From assembly GCA_954871525.1 (NCBI GenBank), contig OX940869.1, positions 24,952,001-25,016,000 on the forward strand: a stretch of DNA of 64,000 bases, in the 5' to 3' direction. The DNA comes from Parietaria judaica. Lineage: Eukaryota; Streptophyta; Magnoliopsida; Rosales; Urticaceae. The notes under the pieces were generated by a model that saw only the letters and a program-made list of their open reading frames with translations, searched no databases and had not been told where the DNA came from. Positions 25,177 through 39,636 of this stretch are shown here, piece after piece (the first letter of the stretch is position 1; each line of letters starts with the position of its first letter). The position numbers and the translations under genes were made by a program.

Positions 25177-25836
25177 TGTTGATGTGAGACTTCGTCCCCT
25201 CTCAAAACAACAATAATTATCCTTTCAGTGGCTAAACGACATCAAGCTCAGCCAACGACACCATGGGCAGACGACAAGCAAAGAGCAGCCTCCACAATAC
25301 ACCACGTGTGCCTCAGCACTAAGATGACCCATTACACCAAGAGAAGCCCATTCAGCACCAAAGCTTCCCAACCTCCACGGGTCAGTCCACGAAGACCAAG
25401 CAGCCCACAAGACCAGGCGGATTTCTCCCTTGCTGACTAACCCGAGCTGCTGCCACGTCAATGAAGACCAAGTATCACGCCATCAACTTTACACGTGGCA
25501 TCTAAAGCAGAGCATGAGGAAAAGAGCCCGGTCTCATAGCCGTTGCATGGAGATAGGAATCTATACGTTGTATTCTAGCTTATAAATAGATTTACGATGT
25601 ATTAGCAAAGAACGAACTCTTTTACACAATTCTCCTCACAATCACACTTTGTACTCACTTTGTTATCAAGCAATAATATTCATTTCATTCTTACTATTTA
25701 ATTCACTTATTGTTCACCGCCTTCGCTATTTTTCACCGAAGTGGATTCATTACGAATCGTTAAGATCCACCATCTTCTACATTGTACCGAGGTGCTATCA
25801 CTTCGTGACAGTTGATCGTGATTATTCACATCAACA
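25177..25836 (+). mobile_element. 3' LTR of the gypsy element (660 bp)
   Basis: Runs from TGTTGATGTGAGACTTCG to TTCACATCAACA, so the ends are inverted copies (TGTTGATGTGA / TCACATCAACA). A TATA box GCTTATAAATAG lies at about 25577. It is followed by ATACC (25837-25841), which would be the target duplication, but the 5' partner cannot be seen because the 5' LTR is missing. Confidence 0.85.
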
Positions 25837-25841
25837 ATACC

Positions 25842-26652
25842 GATGCTTGAATGATTGTTTAAATGTATTATTAACATAATTATATTAATTAATACATAAA
25901 ATTATTATATATAAAATAATATATATTATTCCACGACTTGGTTAAAAATGAGAAACTTATAATTCAAATTATTATCTCAATCTTATGTATGATATGTTGA
26001 TCTAATTCGGAATATAACTTGCGTGTCTAACAAAAATATTTGGCTTTATTTATAGAGGAAATAATATTGACTAGACCAACAAATGCTTATTACAAGATGG
26101 ATCTTCATAAAAGATTATTCATTGACTAAATAACACTAAGGTTATGTTCCCACATCTGTATTATATTAAGATTGAATAAACATATGTTTATAAGAATATG
26201 ATTACACATTTCCCGATCATCGGTTCTCGCTGTTGGTTCCGATCTCTAAATCTCTCACCGAATCACGTCGAACACTGAACACCATACAATTTATATAGTT
26301 GTGTTTATATAAAAATAAGAGTTATACTTGTAACTTATAGAAAATATATATAGAGTTACAATTAAAATTAGACATAATATTGATAAGTTATAGTTGTTCA
26401 CGGGCATGCCGCACCTCTAAAAAAATGGACATACCGAAGGCATGGCGGGGCATTTAAAACCTTGGATAATAGTATATATTCTAAGGGGAATAGGTTGTAA
26501 TATGATGGCTATTTAGAAAAGAGTTAGCTTACTAAGGGTTAAACTAATTTGAGGTATTTTTCCTATTACAAAGTGTGGATTGCACTGTGACTAGGTTATC
26601 AAAAATCTTAATGCAAAGTCACTAACTTGCACTGACTTTATATTATCAAAAC
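25842..26652. other. Intergenic; holds a segment repeated upstream of PDR copy B
   Basis: No gene. The stretch about 26130-26210 (CACTAAGGTTATGTTCCCACAT...) is similar to 49320-49405. This marks the leftmost detectable limit of the duplicated block that contains the two PDR genes. Confidence 0.6.
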
Positions 26653-27170
26653 TAGGGGTGAACATTTTGTAACCGTTTCCCGGTTTTGTTCCGGTTCCGG
26701 ACGATTTTTCAAAAAATCCGGGAAATTTAGCTTAAAACCGGGAACCGGAACCGGTACCGGTACCTAAAAAATATTTTCCGGTTTTTGGTACCTGTTCCGA
26801 TTTTAAACTACATGTCATTTATAAGTTTTTAGTATGTCGTTTTTAGTGTAATATATATTTTTATTGTCGTTTTTTATACTATGTGTAATTTTTAATTACT
26901 ACTTTTTCAAAAACTACATGTCATTTTTAAATCAAACACTTTTAGAACCGGGAAATTTAGAATCGGAACCGGGAAATTTTAGAAATAGAACCGTAACCGG
27001 AATTGGAACCGGGAAATTTGTATTGGAACTGTTACCGGAACCGGGAATTTTTTTAGTCGGGAACCGTTACCAGAACCGGAACCGTGACCAAAAGAAATTT
27101 TCCCGATTTTTCGGAACAGGGACGAAAAAAAAAGCTAATTTCCCGGTTCCCGGTTCCAGTTTCACCCCGA
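26653..27170. mobile_element. hAT-type MITE packed with GGAACCGG motifs (518 bp)
   Basis: Left end TAGGGGTGAACATTTT and right end GTTTCACCCCGA form imperfect inverted termini. The flanking 8 bp are ATCAAAAC (26645-26652) and ATCGAAAC (27171-27178), a 7/8 match that fits a hAT target duplication. The inside is dominated by dispersed CCGGTTCC/GGAACCGG units on both strands. It has no coding capacity. Confidence 0.7.
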
Positions 27171-28449
27171 ATCGAAACCGTTTCCAGAGTTGATCTTGCC
27201 GGTTTCATTAAGAATTTCGCAATTCCTATGTCGTCAAGCTTGCCTTGACGAAGAAGCTTCCGTCGATGACGCCTTTAAAACGGTCGTGCAAAAAACAGTT
27301 TTGTATGATACATTTGAAGTTTCGCCCCGGCGAGCTCTGATCACAAATTAACTGCTCTTTCGGTGATGAGAGTCAATTACACATCTCTGCATGTGTTTTA
27401 GTTTATTACAATTCCAACCATATTTATTAACACATGAAAATGATTGTGTTAGGAGGATTAAATAATAAATTAAAATCAATCTGTAATGTAAATAAAAAAG
27501 GCGGGAACACTATTGAGTTTGACTAGACAATATATGGTGCTTTTGAAACGCGTGGCAAGAAATGTACGTAATATTAGTCCCAATATCCCTAATTTTAGTC
27601 CCAATTTTAGTCCCAAGAAACGTTCTAACGAGTTTAACGTTAGAACGTTTTGTGCAAATTTAAAGCAACTAGAGGGTTTTGCCACCAATATCCCTAATTA
27701 GTCCCCAAAATATATATACGATATTTAATACAGATTTAAAAATAAAAATAAAAAACCCTTTAATATCATCCGGGTCCGGAAAAACACGGATCCAGATAAA
27801 TAAATATCCGGACATGTCCGGATCCGGATATTTATTATAAAAAATAAAAATAAAGCCCTTTAATTCTGGGTCATTGGATGATCAAGATCAACGGCCCAGA
27901 TCAAACGATATTATGGACTAAACAATAAATAAAACAATTTTAACTAAAAATAATAATAAAAGAAATAACCCGGATCCGAACCTGTCCGGGATTTTTTTTC
28001 CCGGACCCGGACAGGTATCCAGGTTTTTAAATAAAAAATAAATCATAAAACGGCACCTTTGACCGTAAGACATTTTGGGGACTATCCCTAATATGTTACG
28101 TGCTAGTAGTTCTATTGTCTTGTTTTTATTATGAACCTTACAAATAAGACTAACTAAATAAAACTAATTATTATAAAGCACATGATAACTTTAATTCCAC
28201 TCTATATGTTTATCACCTAATCCCACGCAAATACGATAAAGTCGTGTTCACCTGGCAAATCAAATAAACGTGCCAAATATTTCCAATATCATTATTAAAA
28301 TCAAATAAAATCCCTAGTGATATCAGTTACCGGTTCTTTGAGAAACCGAAACACTCGAACTATCGAATACTAAATCAAGATCGACAAGACAATATAAATT
28401 ACACCTAATAGGAGTCATGAATTAAGACACTTTGAGCAATACTAAGAAA
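27171..28449 (+). promoter_or_regulatory. Upstream region of PDR copy A
   Basis: Non-coding. At 27740-28030 there is a CCGGATCCGG-rich palindromic stretch (CCGGACATGTCCGG near 27811). Segments near 27526-27560, 28080-28200 and 28280-28440 match the region upstream of PDR copy B. A TATA-like TATAAATT is at 28393-28400, 50 bp before the start codon. The block AATAGGAGTCATGAATTAAG at about 28408 is preserved before both copies. Confidence 0.5.
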
Positions 28450-28814
28450 ATGGAACTACATGAAAAAGTTGCTTCGTCTTTTCGCCGCGGCCACTCATCG
28501 CGCTTCTCTGCAGTGTCTCTGGAGGAGGAGAGCGATCATCGTGGCGACGACGATGAACTAAAGCTCCAATGGGCTGCCATAGAGAGGCTTCCGACGTTTG
28601 AGCGCCTTCGGATGTCGTTGTTCGACAACGAAGACTTAACCGACAGTGAATTGGATGAAGGAAAGAGTATCATTGACGTGAGGAAGCTAGGAAAACTCGA
28701 GCGACAAGTTTTCATCGGAAAGCTTGTTAAAGATATCGAGGATGGTAACTGCAGACTGTTGAAGAAGTTGAAAGAAAGGATACACAGGTAAGCATATATT
28801 TCTCCTATACTTTT

Positions 28815-28859
<45 letters not shown>

Positions 28860-31800
28860 GCGTGACTAATTTCTTGCACAACTAAAAGAACCCTACTACG
28901 TACTATTAGGGTTAAGGGTTAATAACGGTAAAAATACCTAAAGTTTGATCAAAGAACCCCTCGTGTATCCAAAGTTTAAAAGTGGTGGCAAAAATACTCA
29001 AAGTCTTGTTTGAGGAGTTGACCACTCCATTCTCGTAACGCCGTTAACTAACCCGTTAACTCTGGCCACCTGGACAATTTTTTTTGTTAAGTATAATCAT
29101 TAGGGTTCAATCAGTTGTATTAAATAGTATCAATTAGGGGTTTAATTCGTTGTTTTGTCGTAAACGAGGCTGATGTGGGCTCGTCCACGTGGCAAAAATT
29201 GTTATGTCAGCAACCCACGTTTGTACACGTCGCCAGAGTTAACGGGTCAGTTAACGGGACCCGTTAACGGCGTTACGAGAATGAAGTGGTCAACTCTCCA
29301 AATGCAACTTTGGGTATTTTTGCCACTACTTTTCAACTTTGGATACACGAGGGGTTCTTTGACCAAACTTTGAGTATTTTTACCGTCATTAACCCTAGTA
29401 TATTATTAAGCTTCTATTATTGATTTCCAATGTTTCTGCTGAGCATTATTTTTATTTCCCTTCATAGAAACTGATGTTTAAATGCATATATATAAATTAT
29501 TAGCTTGGATTTTATTTTTTATCATGCAATTCTCAGTTCTCACGTTATAATATACTAATGATGACATGCCTATTACCGTTAAATTGTAGATTTTAGTTGC
29601 TTAAATTCCAATTTTAATATGTGATATCGTTCAATTCAACAAAGAATGTTGGCCTTCATAGTACGAATAATAGATATAGATTTACGAAATTTATAGATTC
29701 TATTAGTTCCTCAAACATTTTTGCGGATCAACAGTAAATAATGTCCAGAAACTAGTTTTAACAAATTAAGTTTTTAAATTGATTTTTTTTTTCTTTCAAT
29801 TTGTCGTAAGAGAGTTTTGACTTAACTGATATTTAAGTGTAAATGATATATAAATTAATAATGAAATTTACTTTCTTAAATCTTTTATTTTCATTTATAC
29901 AAAATTATACAGTCTATTTACATAAACAAGCAAATATACTTTATAAGTGTAGTTATTAAAATAAAATTCCTAAAATTATCAATTAGTAATGTTTTGGCAT
30001 TCTAAAAAATAGATGGTATACTTTTGTAAGATATAAAATAAGAGAATATAAAAAAGAGAATTCTAAAATTATATATGGCTACAGGTACAGGGCAATTAAT
30101 CCGGGATTTCGAAATTGAAATTATGTAGATTATGAAAGGAAAATTAAGTACATCTAGTAGCGAGCCTACTTTGACCGTTCTTTTAAGATAGAGAGTATAT
30201 TTCTTAGAAATCTAAAAAAAGGAAGTATAAAAAAATTGTCATAATTATAAGGATGTTTTGGTAACATTACTCACATGTCACAAAAAAAAAAAAAAATACT
30301 TACATTCCTAATTTTTTTTGTGGCAAAAATTTCCAACTGTGTAAAAAGTTGGCATAACTAATTATATTTTTTCATTTAACTCTCTACGGTAATGTTCCAC
30401 ATGATAACATATGATTAATTTGATATTCATTTGTTTTCTCCATTGACCACATATGAGCAACAAGAACTTCTAAGATTTGACAATGAACACCAAAATTCTT
30501 TCAAAATAGCCAAAACATGTTCTAAAATACAAAAATGAAAAGGGATTGTAGGTCGATCTTATCGATATATATGTAGTAAAAATGGGCAAAAAGATGGTTG
30601 ACAAATAGGAGCAAAAAGCATGGTCGAATCATATATGTAACTACGCGGAACTTCAAGATAGAGTGTTGACGGAAAACCTTAATTTTATATGTGCCAAACA
30701 TTTATATATCATTGCGAACTTTTCAACAACAAAAAATAATAATAATTGGGAATATTATAATTTTTTTTTTTGTAATATGTGATCGGTCATTTTGCCGCAA
30801 CTACATATCCCTAATTTGTATTATATTGATGTCGTTATTGGATATAGTTTTCAAAGATTTTAATTTAAAGATCGTCATCAGAACTCAATCTAGCAAGAGA
30901 AGAAAAAAAAAACGTGACATTTGTGGAATAAATAATTTCAAAAATTAGTATGCCTATATATATATATTTTTTTCGGTTTGGGACAAATTTCCAATGATAT
31001 ATAATTTTTGGAATAACTAATTAAGTTATTTCTGTTAACTATCTAGCTATTATGATGTTCCACGTAATGACGTATATATGATTTTTCCACGTTTTTGCCT
31101 TTTTGACTATTGCATTTTCAACAAATTATTATTTCCTTTCTTTAACATTATTATAACGAACCATTTTTTTTAATAAATCAGTGATGATAAATAGTATAAA
31201 TAAATAAATATCGATATATGTTGAAAATGCATATCAAAATTGTCAAAAAGAGGGACATGGACAAATCATACGCGTCTCGTGGAACTTTACAATAGGAAGT
31301 TAACATAAAAAAAAAAAAAAAAAAAAAAGTTGATGACTTATGGCAATAAATTATATCATTGGGATTTCTAGATCACTGTGGAACTTTATAACATCTAGTA
31401 TTTTTGTTGAAAATTCTCAAAATGTAATTTTTGACATATATAGTTGCTAATTGATATTGATAATTGATTTTTATAACATGTGATGATGATAATTGATTTT
31501 GTTGATGTCTCCGTCAATAATATTTATTAGAGCTAATTATTGTTTAAAGCAAACGCCATTTTGACTAGGTTAATTGCGGTAAATATATCTAACCTTTGCC
31601 CATATGTTATGTCGTGTACCCAAACTCTAAAATAGTAGGTGAAAATACTCGACGTCGTTGTTTTGTTATAGATTAACAAAATTTAGGGTTTTTTTAATGG
31701 TTATTTTTAAGGGATTTTTTAAAGGGTTTTGTTAGGGTACTAGGTTTTTAGGTGAACGTACCCTTAAAAACCGTTGAAACCCTAGAAATCCCTAAAAAAG

Positions 31801-34800
31801 CTAACTTTGTTAGACGAAATTTGTTGGTCTGCAACAAAACAGTCACGTTGGGTACTTTCACCTACTATTTTAGAGTTTGAGTAAAAGAGAGAGCATATGG
31901 GTAAAGGTTGCGTATTTTTATCGCAAATAACCGTTTTTGGTAACATAGAAATAAAACACTTGTTGTAGAAGTATCAGTTTTCAGATACACAAATGCATGA
32001 GTAACTATGCGATGATTGAGTTTTCATTAATTGACGGGATAAAAATCTATACACGGGTTGAGTTGAGACTATTAATCTCTTGCGTTATAGTTATATATAT
32101 ATATATATAATATATATATAATGTGTGTAGTGCTAAACTGACTTATGTGCAAACTTCAGAGTGGGCTTGGAGCTTCCGAGTATTGAAGTAAGATACAAGA
32201 ACTTGTCTATAGAAGCTCAATGTGAGGTGGTTCATGGAAGATCCCTTCCAACACTTTGGAACACTCTTAAAAGCTTCTTTTCCGTAAGTTTTCAATTCAT
32301 GATCTTCTTCACCCTTTCTGAAATGAGTGTTATACAACCATGACTTTGTATTTATGTCTTATATTGTTAAGTTTATATTTTGGACATATTACTGCTGAAG
32401 AACCATTCAGAGACAAATATACAATGTGATTTAATTACATATTTGTTAACGATTTAATTACAATTAAAAAATAATTTTGTCACTGAAAAAAAAATGCATA
32501 GTCGAATGTGTGATTTAGTTGCTGCAAATTAGAAATCTTTGTCCTTTGACAACAGGCTATGATTCCATTAAGTGGCTGCAAGTCTGAAGGGGCCAAATTA
32601 GAGATTATCAAAGATGCCAGTGGAATTATACGACCCTCAAGGTGAGTTCCCAAAAGAGACCCATTCTCATGTATACATACATATATATATAATAAAGATC
32701 ATATTTCTTTCAGGATGACTTTGTTGCTTGGCCCTCCGGGATGTGGGAAAACCACTCTATTGCAAGCACTTGCAGGGATTCTTAACAACTCTCTCAAGGT
32801 CCGTCATTAATCTTACACAAAGAATTATTATAGGAAATTAAAACATTTAAAAAACTTTGACGGCTTAGTATATTTTGTATAAAGATGATATTACAAGAAA
32901 AATAAATTATAGCTAAACAGTAGCGACAGATTTCATGGTACATATCGTATGAATCTTAAATTTGACGAATATGATCAACTTGTCGCTTTGATCCTAAATA
33001 TATTCTTGATATCATGTAAAATAAATAAAAAATATAAGCGAACCCGAGACGCATCGGTCACTCTCCTTAAAGCTTGATTCGTTTCATCTACATATTTGAA
33101 GATCGTTGGAGATAAGCATCCCAAGATATTATAAGGGGACGAGCGCAATCAGGAACTTCTTGAACTTCGTTACAGAGTTCAAGGTCACCTACAATTTATA
33201 GATGGGAATAGGAGACAATTATGAATTAATTATCAATCAATTCTGTAACATTTAACAATAAATTGCAATTACTTTTAAATGTAATAAACTGAATTCACTC
33301 ATAATCAATATGACTGTTTTACGTATTGTTCGAACGTTGGAACAAATTCCGATAATTGAAGAGAGCGTTCGACCTTTTGATCCAGACAACGCTAACTCAA
33401 GTTCTATGTGTAAACTTTATTAGGTCAGTGGTGACATAACTTATAGCGGTCACAAGTTCGACGAGTTTGTTCCTCAAAAGACATCGTCTTATATTAGTCA
33501 GAACGATATCCACAATGCCGATATGACCGTGAGGGAAACACTTGACTTCTCTGCAAGATGTCAAGGCATTGGAAGGAGATTAGGTTCTTTTTTTTTTCAT
33601 TCACTAGACATATTCTTTCTTAAGATTGTTTCATGAACTTGGGATTTTTTTTTATTTGTTGTCAAATAGATATCATGGAAGAAGTCAGTAGGAGAGAGAA
33701 GCAAGCTGGAATCTTTCCAGAACCAGACATTGACACTTACATGAAGGTATATATACAAAACTTTAACTGAATATTATAAAGGAAATATTTCTAATGAAAA
33801 CTCTACTTACAGGCAATTTCAGTAGAGGGACTAAAACGATCCTTGCAGACGGACTACATAATAAAGGTAATTCGAATGAGAGATTGAAAAGAAAATGATT
33901 ACCATTGGTTGTTGGATTATTGCATTAATAAATGCATAACCAATGAGGTTCTAAAATAACTTATTACGTAGAGAGTGTAAGAATATCAAAAGTCTCATAT
34001 TAATTAAACACTAAGCGTTTGTAGTAAATAGAGAGAAATTAATGATTAGCTCAACATGTGGAGTGTGACGTGGAGGCGAGGCGGCGAGATTATGCTACCT
34101 CGTTCTTTCGCACCGCTGCCCTCGCCTGTGTCACTAGTGTAGTAGACCTCTAGACATTCTCGGAGGTGCTCGAAATACTATAAGAAAAGCGGGTTCATGC
34201 GTGATTAAATCCCGGACATCTTCAATCTCCAAGAATTATCCAATATTTGTTTATGAACATCTATTTTTGCTGTTTCTTTCTTTAGATTCTTGGGCTAGAC
34301 GCATGTGCAAACACAATTGTTGGAGATGCTATGAAACGAGGACTTTCAGGTGGTCAAAAGAAACGGCTTACGACAGGTTTTTATAGACAGATTACTCGCT
34401 TCACTTTCGTGATTCGTAATATTTTTTTATTTTAATGGAAGCTTCTTACTTTGTTTTCTACCAGGGGAAATGATAATTGGTCCTACAAAAGCTCTGTTCA
34501 TGGATGAGATATCAAATGGCTTAGACACCTCAACCACATTTCAAGTCGCTAAATATCTCCAACAATTGGCTCACATTACCGAATCCACCATTTTGGTATC
34601 ACTTCTTCAGCCAGCACCTGAGACCTTTGAGCTATTTGACGATGTCATCTTGATGGCCGAGGGCATAATTGTCTACCATGGGCCTCAGGACTACATCCTC
34701 GAGTTCTTTGAGCAATGTGGCTTTTATTGCCCGCCAAGAAAAGGCGTTGCGGATTTCTTGCAAGAGGTATCGTATCGATTTTCATTAATAAGTAGAAAAT

Positions 34801-35952
34801 ATGAACATGCTCAATGTTGATACTTTTCTTGAGCAGGTGGTTTCGAAAAAGGATCAAGAAAAATATTGGCACAATGAAGAGCGTTACGACTATGTTTCGG
34901 TTGATAAATTTAGAAACATGTTCAAGAACTTTCATAAGGGAAAAGAGCTTGAACTTGAACTATCCAAGCCTTTTGAAAAACTAGAGCACCATACAAGTGC
35001 TCTAGCATTCAGTGTATACTCTTTGAAGAAATGGGAATTACTGAAAGCGTGCATGTCTAGAGAATTGCTTCTTATGAAGAGAAACTCGTTTGTTTATGTT
35101 TTCACGTCCATTCAGGTAATAGATGCACTCATAAAGAATATATTTACCTTATAAACCGAGACTTTTTTAAGTTTGAGTAATGAGACAATATTTTTTGTTT
35201 TCTACATATCTAGATCTTGATTATGTCGTTTATCACAATGACGTTGTTCCTTCGCACAAGAATGAAGGTTGACGAGATCGGTGCAGAACTGTACATGGGT
35301 TCGTTGTTCTATACTCTTGTCAGGCTAATGCTCAATGGGGTTTCAGAGTTGGCGCTTACTGTCTCAAGACTCCCAATGTTCTACAAGCAAAGGGATTTAT
35401 GCTTCTTCCCCTCATGGAGTTACTCAATTCCTGCTATTATCTTGAAAATTCCTTTGTCACTACTAGACTCTTTTCTCTGGACAGCTCTTACCTATTACGT
35501 CATCGGCTACAGTCCTGAACCAGAACGGTAAGTTTCACTACTAGAAATAGTCATTTACACGATGGAATTTCCAAGATGAATACTAAAAAAACTCGTGCAA
35601 AGCGAAAACGAGGTAGTTTCACGATGGTCTCTCAACAACCATCATACAAAGTGAAAACACATTATAGTTTTCACCATTTTAGAAACAACTTCTTTGTTCT
35701 AATCTTTTTTTATTTCAACTCCAGATTCTTCAAGCAATTCTTACTTCTTTTCCTCGTGCACCAAGTGTCAATCTCGCTATTTCGTTTGATTGCAACCGTG
35801 TTTCGAAATCCTTCAGTCGCAAGTACTTTCGGCCTTTTCATTTTAGTTGTGATCTTCCTGTTTAGTGGCTTTGTAATTCCAAAATGTAAGTTATTATATG
35901 GAATTTTATTTTGAGAAAGCCTTTGTTGCGGAAGTACTTAATTTGACACGAT

Positions 35953-35995
<43 letters not shown>

Positions 35996-38900
35996 GCTTC
36001 TCTCCCTAGTTGGCTAGAATGGGGATTTTGGATTTCTCCATTACCATATGGACAAATCGGTATTGCGGTCATCGAATTTCATGCGCCACGGTGGAATAAG
36101 GTTATAGTAAAAATATGTATTAAGTTGCCATATTGCCTCTTTATTTGAAAAAACTCTTCATTATTTATTTCTTTATTTTAGGTTTCTTCATCAAATATGA
36201 CTATTGGCGAGCAAGCCCTGAAAAATAGAGGATTGGATTATGGTGATTACTTTTATTGGATTTCCGTAGGAGCTCTGCTTGTGTTTTGGACAATCTTCAA
36301 CATCGGATTTACATGCGCATTGAATTACTTAAAGCGTAAGTATTTGTTCGCATCTCATACATTAACTACAATAATGTACCTAATTGTGATTAACATTAAA
36401 CTATAAGCAGGGTAACTAATATTTTCAGGATAATATTTATGTCCAAACTTCAAGACAAATATGAAAAGATGATCAATTTCGGAATTACGAAACTTAGTGG
36501 ATTATTATGAAAATTAGTAGTAAATTGAGTCATTTTCTGATCTTTTCCGAACTATAATCCAGCTCCCGGGCAATCCCGGATGTCTACCATTTCGCACAAG
36601 AAACTTTTGAATATTCAAGGAAGTGGAAATTTAAGAGGTTTAAGTGAAGAAAAAGAAATGAAGCCTTGTGTTGCCACTCAAATGGGTATCGGAGAAAGAA
36701 AAGGACCAGGTGACCATATTCTTAAGTTATTATTATTGTTAAGAATGTTTAAAAATACATTGATATCATTTAAGTTGACTTGGAATTCCTTTCATGATTG
36801 GTCATATAATCAGGTCTTTCCTTACCTTTTGAGCCTGCTACAATCACATTTGAGAAAGTGCAATATTTTGTAGACACTCCAAAGGTACTCAAACTCATAC
36901 ATGCTTGATTTTTCCAAGAAAGTCGACCCTATAACATTAACTGATATTATTTCCTTGTTTAGAAACTAAGAGAGGAAGGGATTCCGGAAAAGAAGTTACA
37001 ATTACTTCAAGATATAAGCGGTTCATTTAGGCCTGGAGTACTTACAGCGTTGATGGGTGTTAGCGGAGCTGGGAAAACGACGCTAATGGACGTTCTTTCT
37101 GGGAGGAAAACCGGGGGATTCATCGAGGGAGATATTAGAATAGGAGGGTACCCTAAAGTTCAAGAGACTTACAGAAGAATATCCGGTTATTGCGAGCAAA
37201 CTGACGTTCACTATCCAAATATCACTGTTGGAGAATCGGTGGCATTTTCGGCTTGGCTGCGTTTGCCTGCTGAGACTGATAGAGTTACAAGATCTGTAAG
37301 TTTACTTTTCACTAAATTAATCTATTTCACAGCATGGAAACTAATTAACATGTTAATAAGCCTCTATTCGTGGTTAATATTAGCGGTAATTAAGAGATTA
37401 TCAAAGTTATCTTTGGCGATTAAGAGTAGTAATCACGACCTTGGTGATTGGCTTTAGTTTAATTCGTAGTCAATTATCTAATGGTACATATAACGTGCTC
37501 ACGTGGAAAATCGAATGTACCTAACAGGCATTTGTAGACGAAGTCCTTCAAATAATAGAGCTTGATGAGATCCGAGACGAATTAGTTGGAGTACCAGGTG
37601 TTAGTGGCATATCAAGCGAACAACGAAAACGACTGACCATAGCGGTGGAGCTCGTATCAAACCCTTCAATAATTTTCATGGATGAGCCGACGACCGGACT
37701 AGATGCAAGAGCTGCAGCAATTGTCATGCGAGTTGTGAAGAATATTGTGTTAATACGAGGAGGACGATAGTTTGCACTATTCACCAACCGAGTATTGATA
37801 TATTTGATGCGTTTGATGAGGTAATACGGTGGAACCTATATAAATCAATATTGTTGGGACTCGAGAATTTATTATATTACCTAGAATATTAATTTATCGA
37901 GTATTAAATTAATGAGGTATTCTAAACTTATAACATTGTAGCGTTTTATAAAAAATATAGACAGTTGTAGAATTTATTAAATTAATGACAACGTTTTATC
38001 CAAAATCCAGTCATGTCATTTGGTATCTTCTCCGATTCTTTTGTTTTCAAAGAATGAGTATTTATTACAATTTTTTTTTCTTTCTCAAAATCATACAGCT
38101 AATCTTAATGAAAAGAGGAAAAGTTATATACTCAGGAGAGGTGGGACACAATTCAAACAAGCTCATCGAATACTTTGAGGTACTAAGAGCAAGTTTATGT
38201 GGTTGATCACTTAAACTTGTATCCTTGTGGTGCAAAGTTCAAATTATTGTACCACCAAAATAATTTGACAAACAACATAATTTTTTTTTTGAGCCGAGTA
38301 TGACTAATTTCTCATATACTTTTCTATTGTATTTATAGGATATTCCGGGGCTTCCGAAAATCAGAGATAATTACAACCCCGCAACGTGGATGCTGGAGGT
38401 TACTAATGATTCTTTCGAATCTCAATTGGGATTCGATTTTTCGATTCTTTATGAGAAGTCACACCTATCCAAGTAAGCAAAATATATCCAAAATGATCAG
38501 CCCTGTTTCTTAAATAGATCATCATATGCATTTTATGTTTTTCAATGAAGGAAAAACAAAGAACAAATTACAGAACTCCGAGATTCGGCACAAGGTTCGG
38601 AGGATTTAAATTTTTCATCTCGCTTTCCACAAAATGGATACGAGCAATACAAAGCATGCCTGTGGAGACACAATTTATCTTACTGGAGAAACCCCAAATA
38701 CAATTTGGGACGCTTGGTGTTTGTCATTGCATGTTCATTCCTCTTTGGTGCACTTCTTTTGAAGCAAGGACAGAAAATGTAAGATTATGAACCATGCAAA
38801 TTAATTTTGAAGCCCCTGCCAAAATTGCAAATTTAATTTCAATACACAAGTATATAACATATTTGTATAATAAATAATTACTCATTCAAATATGACGAAT

Positions 38901-39604
38901 CTAGTGCTTTTAGAGACAAAAATACTAATTTAATCGGTATAATTGAGTTTCTCTATCATATCTTTTTCATAGATAATATTGTTAAACCGCTCAACTTATC
39001 TTGGTGCCCTTAATTTTGATTTGTGACGGCTCTTAAATTTGGAATTATTTGTTATTGTAGCCGCCAGCCTACTCCACCTACCCAAGCACGACCCTAGGTC
39101 AAATCGATCAGAAAGGAGTCGTGTCTTACTAACCATTCTACTAAAATTAAAAAATAATTAAAATAAATATAAATTATATTTTTCTGTGTCACATCGATAT
39201 TTAATTATATTGTAATTACTAAAAAAACATGTTAGTGAGACTATATATGTCAATTTGTTTAGACTAGCTATGAATTTATGTCTTTACATATATGTTTAAG
39301 ATTATTATTTTCATTCATGAGTGTTTGTTGAGTGTTTATGATTATATTTATGTTTATAATTTGAATGTCTTAAGATTTATATTTTAAATGTTTAAGTAGT
39401 TATTTAAACTTGAATTAGGTCCATCTTTTTAATACAATGAAATTGGGTTGGATTCTTCTCAGTTGGTCAAATCCAACCCATGTATACTCCAAGTCGCAGC
39501 TTCAAAGCATTGGATTAACAAAAATACGGGTCGAAGCTGTCCTGCGTAAACGTTCGATTCTCATATGTCATAACAAATTCTAGAGTCATTAACAATTTTT
39601 TTGT

Positions 39605-39636
<32 letters not shown>

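Larger units (their letters stand above)
14020..25836 (+). mobile_element. Ty3/gypsy Tat-lineage retrotransposon, 5'-truncated and inactive
   Basis: Domains run in the order gag, protease, reverse transcriptase, RNase H, a second RNase H-like domain, integrase, 3' untranslated region with an antisense ORF, polypurine tract, 3' LTR. The extra RNase H and the antisense ORF are known marks of the plant Tat lineage (Ogre/Retand/Grande group). No 5' LTR is present; readable gag begins near 14020, next to a copia-like fragment. The coding frame is broken by many stops and several frameshifts. A separate LTR-like element is inserted at 20218-22971. Confidence 0.85.

Noticed and set aside
27770..28025. 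CCGGATCCGG-rich block as a separate MITE
   Set aside because: There are inverted CCGGACCCGG-type ends, but no target duplication or second copy was found, so it is mentioned only within the upstream region.
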